Shown piece by piece: positions 58,552-64,000 of a stretch of 64,000 bases of DNA. The stretch lies in assembly GCA_017306865.1 (NCBI GenBank), contig JAFKHH010000011.1, positions 1,178,001 to 1,242,000 of the forward strand, written 5' to 3'. The stretch comes from Filimonas sp. GTDB lineage: Bacteria > Bacteroidota > Bacteroidia > Chitinophagales > Chitinophagaceae. The notes beneath the pieces are model-generated. The model was not told where the DNA came from and did no database searches. It was given only the letters and a program-made list of their open reading frames with translations. A program made the position numbers and the translations under genes. Each line of letters starts with the position of its first letter. Positions within the stretch are counted from its first letter, which is position 1.

Positions 58552-59107
58552 GTAAAAAATTTGAAATTTTAGATTTGAAATGGCATTTACTCCTATAACT
58601 TATCTCAAATCTCTTTGCGTCCTCTGCGTGTCCTTTGCGGCCTTTGAGATACTTAGCGCCTTTGCGTGAAACCTCGTTTAACCCCACTCAACAAAAAAAA
58701 CTCAAATTTTCTGTGCTGCTAAACCGTATTACAATCAGGCCGCTAGCAGTCTCTAAAATCGCGTGTAACTATTGCCTGTCAACAAAAAGCCCTGAAATCC
58801 TCACTGCGGTTAAAGCGTATTGAAATTTTTGTATGTATTTGAAAATCAATTATTTAATGAAAATAAATTTGGAAAAGAATAAAAATGTATCCTACTTTTA
58901 TCCTGCCAAATTACTTGATTTGAAAGATTGCCGTAGCCGCCATAAGAAGCTGCTCCATTTAATGCGAAGTGTTTTTGTTCAACAGAGAGGATAACAGTCA
59001 CAGTCCTTTGGCACCTGTTTAAGCACATTACTTACATCCTGAAAAAAACGGACCTAAAAGCCCGGAGGCATCTTATTGCCCAAACTGAACGATAAACCAA
59101 TTTAAGA
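58552..59107. other. Gene-free spacer with intergenic repeats
   Basis: About 556 bp. It starts with an AT-rich palindromic fragment (58556-58607) like copies A-C. It then has a low-complexity CTTTGCG/CTCTGCG-type run (58611-58675) of the kind commonly dispersed in Bacteroidota. The rest is AT-rich and presumably contains the GH2 promoter. Confidence 0.6.
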
Positions 59108-60940
59108 ATGAGGAATACATACCCGGTAGGAAGGCTTATGATGTTGATGCTGCTGTTGTCAACAACCCTGTTTGTAAAGGCGCAAACCGACCTGATCACT
59201 AATGCTCCGGCGCGCGATGGCCTGAGCCTGGATGGTAAGTGGCAATACATTGTAGATCCGTACGAAACCGGTTTTTACGATTATCGCTATAAAGAACGTG
59301 CGCAGGATGATAAAGAGGCGTACTGGAACACAGACGTACAGGCTAATAAGCTGGATAGAAAAGAGCATGGATTTATTGATAAATACACGCTGAATGTACC
59401 GGGCGACTGGAATGCACAAGACCCAAAATTCCTGTATTACGAAGGAACGATCTGGTATAAAAAGAAGTTTGATTATACCAGGAAGGTAGCGGCCAACCAG
59501 GTGTACCTCTATTTCGGCGCAGCCAATTACCAGGCAGATGTTTACCTCAACGGTGTGAAGCTGGGCATGCACAAAGGTGGCTTTACACCATTCAATTTTC
59601 ATGTGCCGGATAGCGTATTGCGTGCGAAAGACAACAACCTGGTAGTAAAAGTGGATGATAAACGCCACGCAGCAGAAATACCTACGCTCAATACAGACTG
59701 GTGGAACCATGGTGGCATTACACGCTCCGTACGATTGATAGAAATGCCTGCAAAAGCCGCCATTCGTGATTACACATTGCAGTTGTCTGCCAATGGTAAC
59801 ACGGTAGAAGGATGGGTGAAACTGGATAATGCAGCAAATGGTGAAAAAGTAACGGTCGCTATTCCTGAATTGAATATTTCGCAAACATTCATTGCGCAGC
59901 AAAACAAGGCTGTGGTGCATTTTCCATTGCCTGCGACTGCACAACGCTGGTCACCGGAACATCCGAAATTATACACATCGGTAATCTCTACAGCTACGAA
60001 CAGAGTAGAAGAACGTATTGGTTTCAGAACGATTGCGGTGAATGGAAAACAACTCCTGCTGAATGGTAAACCGCTTTTCCTCCGTGGCATCAGCATACAT
60101 GGTGAAATACCACAAGAGCAGCGCCGCGCATATTCTCCGGAAGACGCCGCAATGTTGCTGGGCTGGGCAAAAGAGTTAGGATGCAACATGGTAAGGCTGG
60201 CGCATTATCCGCATGATGAATCAATGACGCGTTTAGCTGACTCGTTGGGATTATTGGTATGGTCTGAAATACCAGTGTACTGGACAATAGATTTTACAAG
60301 TGAAGCCGTATTGCAAAAAGCAAAACAACAACTGCATGAGATGATCACGCGCGATCGCAACCGCGCAAGCATCATCATCTGGTCTGTAGGTAATGAAACG
60401 CCTGTAAGTCCTGTACGCACCAACTTCATGCGCACACTGCTGGAAACAGCAAAACAAACAGATGCTACAAGGTTGGTAGCAGCAGCGTTGGAGGTGAACT
60501 ATCATTCCAAAGAAGACCTGCGCAGTATTGACGATCCGCTGGGGGAGTATGTAGACATTGTTGCCTTTAATGAATATCTCGGTTGGTATAGCGGCACACC
60601 TGCCTCTTGCAGAACGGTACAGTGGGCAACCAAGTACAATAAACCTTTATTCATTAGCGAAACAGGGGCAGAAGCGTTAGGCGGCATGCACGCAGATTCA
60701 TTAACGCTCTGGAGTGAAGAGTTCCAGGAATGGTATTACAAAGAACAGGTAGCCATGCTCAAACGTATGCCAGACAATTTTGTGGGTATCTCTCCCTGGG
60801 TGCTTGCAGACTTCCGCTCACCAAGAAGAAATAATCCTGTGTACCAGGAGGGCTGGAATAACAAAGGCCTGATAGACCAAAAAGGAAATAAGAAAAAAGC
60901 ATTTTATGTGCTGAAGGAATATTATGAAGGGAAGAAATAA
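59108..60940 (+). CDS. GH2-family beta-glucuronidase/galactosidase-like enzyme
   Basis: A 610-residue exported GH2 glycosidase. The signal peptide ends L-F-V-K-A-Q. An N-terminal jelly-roll domain follows (D-G-K-W-Q-Y-I-V-D-P; V-Y-L-N-G-V-K-L-G-M-H-K-G-G-F-T-P-F), then the immunoglobulin domain and the TIM barrel with acid/base E430 (S-V-G-N-E-T-P) and nucleophile E518 (I-S-E-T-G-A-E-A). The G-G-I-T-R-S-V-R-L segment is typical of beta-glucuronidase-like GH2 enzymes. It precedes the GH5 gene across a hairpin-rich spacer and is part of the glycan locus ending in SusC. Confidence 0.92.
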   Translation: MRNTYPVGRLMMLMLLLSTTLFVKAQTDLITNAPARDGLSLDGKWQYIVDPYETGFYDYRYKERAQDDKEAYWNTDVQANKLDRKEHGFIDKYTLNVPGDWNAQDPKFLYYEGTIWYKKKFDYTRKVAANQVYLYFGAANYQADVYLNGVKLGMHKGGFTPFNFHVPDSVLRAKDNNLVVKVDDKRHAAEIPTLNTDWWNHGGITRSVRLIEMPAKAAIRDYTLQLSANGNTVEGWVKLDNAANGEKVTVAIPELNISQTFIAQQNKAVVHFPLPATAQRWSPEHPKLYTSVISTATNRVEERIGFRTIAVNGKQLLLNGKPLFLRGISIHGEIPQEQRRAYSPEDAAMLLGWAKELGCNMVRLAHYPHDESMTRLADSLGLLVWSEIPVYWTIDFTSEAVLQKAKQQLHEMITRDRNRASIIIWSVGNETPVSPVRTNFMRTLLETAKQTDATRLVAAALEVNYHSKEDLRSIDDPLGEYVDIVAFNEYLGWYSGTPASCRTVQWATKYNKPLFISETGAEALGGMHADSLTLWSEEFQEWYYKEQVAMLKRMPDNFVGISPWVLADFRSPRRNNPVYQEGWNNKGLIDQKGNKKKAFYVLKEYYEGKK

Positions 60941-61030
60941 TGTGAGTGGTGAATGTGAGTTGTGAGAAGTGAGTTGTGAGTGTTTGCTAATAAGAATAAG
61001 CTGAAAATAGAATCAAACCTTTCATCACCA
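60941..61030. other. Start of the GH2-GH5 spacer
   Basis: Short degenerate repeats of GTGAGTTGTGAG type follow the GH2 stop. No gene. Confidence 0.4.
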
Positions 61031-61253
61031 TTTGCTTCAGCAAACTGGAAAAAGGAAAAAAATATTTCATCCTCCCATTTGTTTTAGCAAATGGAAGAAA
61101 AAGTAAAAAATAAGAGCCATATCCTATATCAAGCCTTTCATTGCCGTTTGCTTTAGCAAGCTGGAAAAGGGAAAAAATAATCCTTTAGCCCTTGGCTTAA
61201 GCCAAGGGCAATGAAAAAGAAAAATTTCTTGCTGCTGTCCGCTTTAGCGGACA
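61031..61253. repeat. Array of five hairpins with shared CTTTAG-like core
   Basis: Five short hairpins lie in the GH2-GH5 spacer: 61031-61044 (TTTGCTTCAGCAAA), 61075-61094 (CCATTTG/CAAATGG with TTTTAG), 61146-61161 (GTTTGCTTTAGCAAGC, one G-U pair), 61188-61209 (22-nt perfect palindrome with core GGCTTAAGCC) and 61236-61253 (TGTCCGCTTTAGCGGACA). The arms differ in sequence but each pairs, while the loop centre stays CTTTAG/CTTAAG-like. This is consistent with a structured RNA or binding array. The last one ends 30 bp before the GH5 ATG. Confidence 0.6.
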
Positions 61254-61283
61254 ACAATGGAAATGGTAAAACTAATTATCTCG

Positions 61284-62564
61284 ATGAAAACAAAATGCCA
61301 TATACTAACTGTTTTGTTATTGAGCTGTGCAAGCACATTTGCGCAGCAGAAATTTATTAGTGTAAAAGGAAAAGAGATCATTGACCCCGCAGGCAAACCA
61401 TTCCTGATCAAAGGAACCAACCTTGGTAACTGGTTAGTGCCGGAAGGATACATGTTCAAATTCAAAAACACCAATTCACCCAAACTTATCACAGAAACCT
61501 TTGCGCAATTAATAGGCCCGCAAGCCGCAGCAAAGTTTTGGGAACAGTTCCTGCAACAGTATATCACACGCGAGGATATTCATTTCCTGAAGACGATCGG
61601 TGTAAACTCTATCCGCATACCATTTAATTATCGCCTCTTCACCAACGAAGATTATCTCGGTTCCAACGATGCAACACGCGGATTTAAATTGCTCGATAGT
61701 GCGATCTCATGGTGTAAATCGGAAGGGCTATATGTAATACTGGATATGCACTGCGCACCCGGCGGGCAAACGGGCGATAACATAGACGATAGCTGGGGTT
61801 ATCCTTTTCTTTTTGAAAGCAATGCCAACAGGCAACTTACCATAAAAATATGGCAAAGCATTGCGTCGCGTTATAAGAACAATACAACAGTAATGGGCTA
61901 CGACTTACTCAATGAGCCAATTGCCCATTACTTTGATGCAACCAAACTCAATCCATTTCTTGAACCATTTTATAAAGAGCTGGTAACTGCCGTAAGAAAA
62001 GTAGATAAAAACCATATTGTTTTCCTCGGCGGTGCGCAATGGAACACCAACTTCAAAGTATTCGGCAAGCCATTCGATGACAAAGCTGTGTACACGTTTC
62101 ACAAATATGGTGATCAACCTAACTACGGCTCCATCAAACGCTTTGTAGAATTCAGGGACCAATATAACGTACCTGTGTATGCAGGGGAAACAGGAGAAAA
62201 TACAGACGAGTGGGTAGCCTCTTTCAGAAAGCTATTAGAAGAGAATAACATTGGCTGGCATTTCTGGCCGTATAAAAAAATGGACAGCCCTAAGAATATA
62301 ATGTCTATTGATCTACCGGCGAATTATGATTCACTTGTCCGCTATGCAGAAACGCCACGCACAAGTTTTAAAGACATCCGCAATGCAGCCCCGGTAAACA
62401 GGCAACAGATGCAGCAAATTCTAAACGGCATATTGGAAAACTGTAAGTATCAGCGATGTAAGCCAAACGAAGGCTACATATCCGCACTGGGCTTTTCATT
62501 GCATAAAGAAAACGACGACACTGCTATAAACGAAACAAAAAAAGAAAAACAAGGAACGAAATAA
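61284..62564 (+). CDS. GH5-family glycosidase (cellulase/mannanase-like)
   Basis: A 426-residue exported glycosidase. The signal peptide (S-C-A-S-T-F-A-Q) is followed by G-T-N-L-G-N-W-L-V, I-R-I-P-F-N-Y-R-L, acid/base E211 (L-L-N-E-P-I), V-F-L-G-G-A-Q-W and nucleophile E302 (V-Y-A-G-E-T-G-E-N). The pattern N-E-P and late E-x-G is GH5. Whether it acts on beta-glucan, mannan or another chain cannot be decided. ATG 61284 starts the signal peptide; the ATG at 61257 would add nine residues. Confidence 0.92.
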   Translation: MKTKCHILTVLLLSCASTFAQQKFISVKGKEIIDPAGKPFLIKGTNLGNWLVPEGYMFKFKNTNSPKLITETFAQLIGPQAAAKFWEQFLQQYITREDIHFLKTIGVNSIRIPFNYRLFTNEDYLGSNDATRGFKLLDSAISWCKSEGLYVILDMHCAPGGQTGDNIDDSWGYPFLFESNANRQLTIKIWQSIASRYKNNTTVMGYDLLNEPIAHYFDATKLNPFLEPFYKELVTAVRKVDKNHIVFLGGAQWNTNFKVFGKPFDDKAVYTFHKYGDQPNYGSIKRFVEFRDQYNVPVYAGETGENTDEWVASFRKLLEENNIGWHFWPYKKMDSPKNIMSIDLPANYDSLVRYAETPRTSFKDIRNAAPVNRQQMQQILNGILENCKYQRCKPNEGYISALGFSLHKENDDTAINETKKEKQGTK

Positions 62565-62629
62565 CAAACGAACCAATAAAAAATCTGACGTATCAAGTAC
62601 TCTATTCATCTTAAAACCAAAGCGCTGCC

Positions 62630-64000
62630 ATGACTGAAAAAAAACAAATACGCTTAACTGCGTTTTCTGTACTGCTTATGCTGGTGCAGCTTATATCCGG
62701 CGCATGCCTCTATGCGCAGGAGACCAGGACTGTAACCGGTACTGTAAAGAACAGCCAGGACAATATCCCCTTGCCTGCTGTTTCTGTTTATCTCAAAGAA
62801 AAAAAATCAGTTGCTACGCAAACTGATTCCACAGGACATTTTTCCCTGCGTGTACCCGTTACAGGCGGTACACTCGTATTCTCCAGCGTAGGCTTAGAGA
62901 ATAAAGAAATGCCCATTACAGCTAGTGCAAACATGGCTGTTATACTTACGCCCAGCCCCCAGGCACTGGAGCAGGTAGTAGTAGTGGGATATGGTGTACA
63001 AAAGAAAAGCCTTGTTACAGGTGCTATTGCTTCTGTAAACCAAAAAGACCTGGAAGTACCGGGCCTCATGCGTGCAGACCAGGCTATACAGGGGCGTGTA
63101 GCTGGTGTAACTGTAATGCAAAACAGTGGACAGCCGGGGTCGGGTGTAAGCATACGCATACGTGGTGCGGGCACCAATGGCACCAATGATCCGTTGTATA
63201 TAGTAGATGGCTATCCCGTAGGCGATCTGGAAGCGATCAACCCAAGAGATATAGAAACGATGGAAGTATTGAAAGATGCATCCTCCGCTGCTATCTACGG
63301 TGCGCGTGGTGCAAACGGCGTTATCATTGTTACGACTAAAAAAGGAAAAGCAGGCAGGACAAATGTGAACTATGAATATTATTATGGCTTTCAGAATATC
63401 CGCAAGAAAGTAGACGTACTGGATGCTACGCAATATGCGCGCATAGTGAACGAAGCGTACTTCAACTCCGGGCAACCACTGCCTTTCAGTGAAGATGAAA
63501 TACAAAAGCTGGGTAAAGGTACAGACTGGCAGCGTGAGATCTCATACCTCAATGCGCCGGTGCAAAGCCACCAGTTGTCTGTGAGCAGCGGCACAGAAAA
63601 ATCTACGCTCAATGCGTCCTTCTCTTATTTTAACCAGGACGGAACTATTGCGAAAGGGAAGTCAAATTTTAAACGCTACACTGCACGTGTAAATGGTGAA
63701 CAAAAATATATAGATGGGTTATTGCTGGTAGGAGAGAACGTAAGCGTAACGCAGGTGTACAGGTCTTCTGTTGCATCTAACAGTGGCAATGCCGGTCCAA
63801 TCCTCAGCGCCATCAATATGGATCCGGTTACAAGTGTGTTGAATGATGACGGCACGTTTGCTATCTCGCGCTACGTAGCGCAGGAAATAGTAAACCCTGT
63901 GGCACGTATCTATTATACAAATGGTGGATCAAGCTACACACGTGCAAACGGAAATGCCTTTGGTGAGTTAACGATCATTAAAGGATTAAAACTAAAATCA
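62630..64000 (+). CDS. susC: SusC/RagA-family TonB-dependent receptor, N-terminal part (runs off window)
   Basis: The reading frame from ATG 62630 stays open to the window end (457 codons), so the gene is incomplete here. The signal peptide ends L-Y-A-Q, followed by a CarboxypepD_reg-like domain (G-T-V-K-N-S-Q-D-N-I-P-L-P-A-V-S-V) and the TonB-box region E-Q-V-V-V-V-G-Y-G-V-Q. The plug domain has A-I-Q-G-R-V-A-G-V-T-V and the SusC signature D-P-L-Y-I-V-D-G-Y-P-V, and the barrel starts (A-A-I-Y-G-A-R-G-A-N-G-V-I-I). It imports glycans with a SusD partner, expected beyond 64000. With GH2 and GH5 upstream it defines a polysaccharide utilisation locus. Confidence 0.95.
   Translation, partial: MTEKKQIRLTAFSVLLMLVQLISGACLYAQETRTVTGTVKNSQDNIPLPAVSVYLKEKKSVATQTDSTGHFSLRVPVTGGTLVFSSVGLENKEMPITASANMAVILTPSPQALEQVVVVGYGVQKKSLVTGAIASVNQKDLEVPGLMRADQAIQGRVAGVTVMQNSGQPGSGVSIRIRGAGTNGTNDPLYIVDGYPVGDLEAINPRDIETMEVLKDASSAAIYGARGANGVIIVTTKKGKAGRTNVNYEYYYGFQNIRKKVDVLDATQYARIVNEAYFNSGQPLPFSEDEIQKLGKGTDWQREISYLNAPVQSHQLSVSSGTEKSTLNASFSYFNQDGTIAKGKSNFKRYTARVNGEQKYIDGLLLVGENVSVTQVYRSSVASNSGNAGPILSAINMDPVTSVLNDDGTFAISRYVAQEIVNPVARIYYTNGGSSYTRANGNAFGELTIIKGLKLKS

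Noticed and set aside
58611-58675. CTTTGCG/CTCTGCG run considered as a CRISPR-like or tandem repeat
   Set aside because: Units are short, imperfect and without spacers; it is a common low-complexity intergenic repeat type.

Overview
The window looks like a chromosome segment from a Bacteroidota bacterium, most likely near Chitinophagaceae (inference). The evidence is several TAnnTTTG-type promoter boxes, almost no Shine-Dalgarno sequences, a SusC/RagA receptor, SusC-neighbour glycoside hydrolases, 7TM-DISM and LytS/LytTR signalling proteins, MacB/FtsX-type permeases without ATPases, and many DUF families typical of this phylum (DUF3667, DUF3347, DUF6965-like).

Layout. (1) 1-3.6 kb: envelope and membrane proteins of mostly unknown role (putative lipoprotein, DUF3667, DUF2306-like, TMEM175-like). 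(2) 3.6-8.5 kb: a copper/metal-handling cluster, with a Cys-rich exported protein, two DUF3347 proteins, a small c-type haem-binding protein and a multicopper oxidase carrying a Met-rich segment and a C-terminal beta-barrel-like domain. (3) 8.6-28.07 kb: a defence island, almost all on the minus strand. It holds a HARE-HTH/PD-(D/E)XK protein, a complete type I R-M system in the order hsdR-hsdS-hsdM, an XRE regulator, two unrelated McrBC modules, a SymE-type toxin with a highly structured leader between them, and a 1618-residue DEDD exonuclease-RecQ-UvrD fusion. Both ends of the island carry degenerate copies of the 3' end of tRNA-Ser(TGA) plus its terminator. The intact tRNA lies at 29115-29199, so this is a tRNA-Ser genomic island; no integrase remains in it. 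(4) 28.1-38.6 kb: small metabolic, redox and signalling genes (epoxide-hydrolase-like enzyme, Ohr, cytochrome P460, LytS/LytTR pair, DUF1223, DoxX, AraC) and an unexpected cobalamin riboswitch in front of a hotdog thioesterase. (5) 38.7-47.8 kb: carbohydrate-active enzymes (sialate O-acetylesterase, heparinase II/III, GH3), an FkbM methyltransferase and two alpha/beta hydrolases. (6) 48-56.2 kb: an ArsR/SRPBCC/DoxX operon, a HigBA toxin-antitoxin pair, and two divergent paralogous FtsX-type permeases, interspersed with AT-rich hairpin repeats. (7) 56.6-64 kb: a 7TM-DISM receptor fused to an IS1595-transposase-like zinc ribbon, followed by GH2, GH5 and the start of a SusC receptor, which is the beginning of a glycan-utilisation locus.

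The most interesting material is the island. It combines modified-base restriction (two McrBC), unmodified-DNA restriction (type I), a SymE toxin and a giant nuclease-helicase fusion, and so resembles the E. coli immigration control region (hsd-mcr-symE) with extra components. Outside it, the receptor/transposase-domain fusion, the orphan B12 riboswitch and several families of structured intergenic repeats deserve attention. All identifications come from reading motifs by eye; no database search was run.
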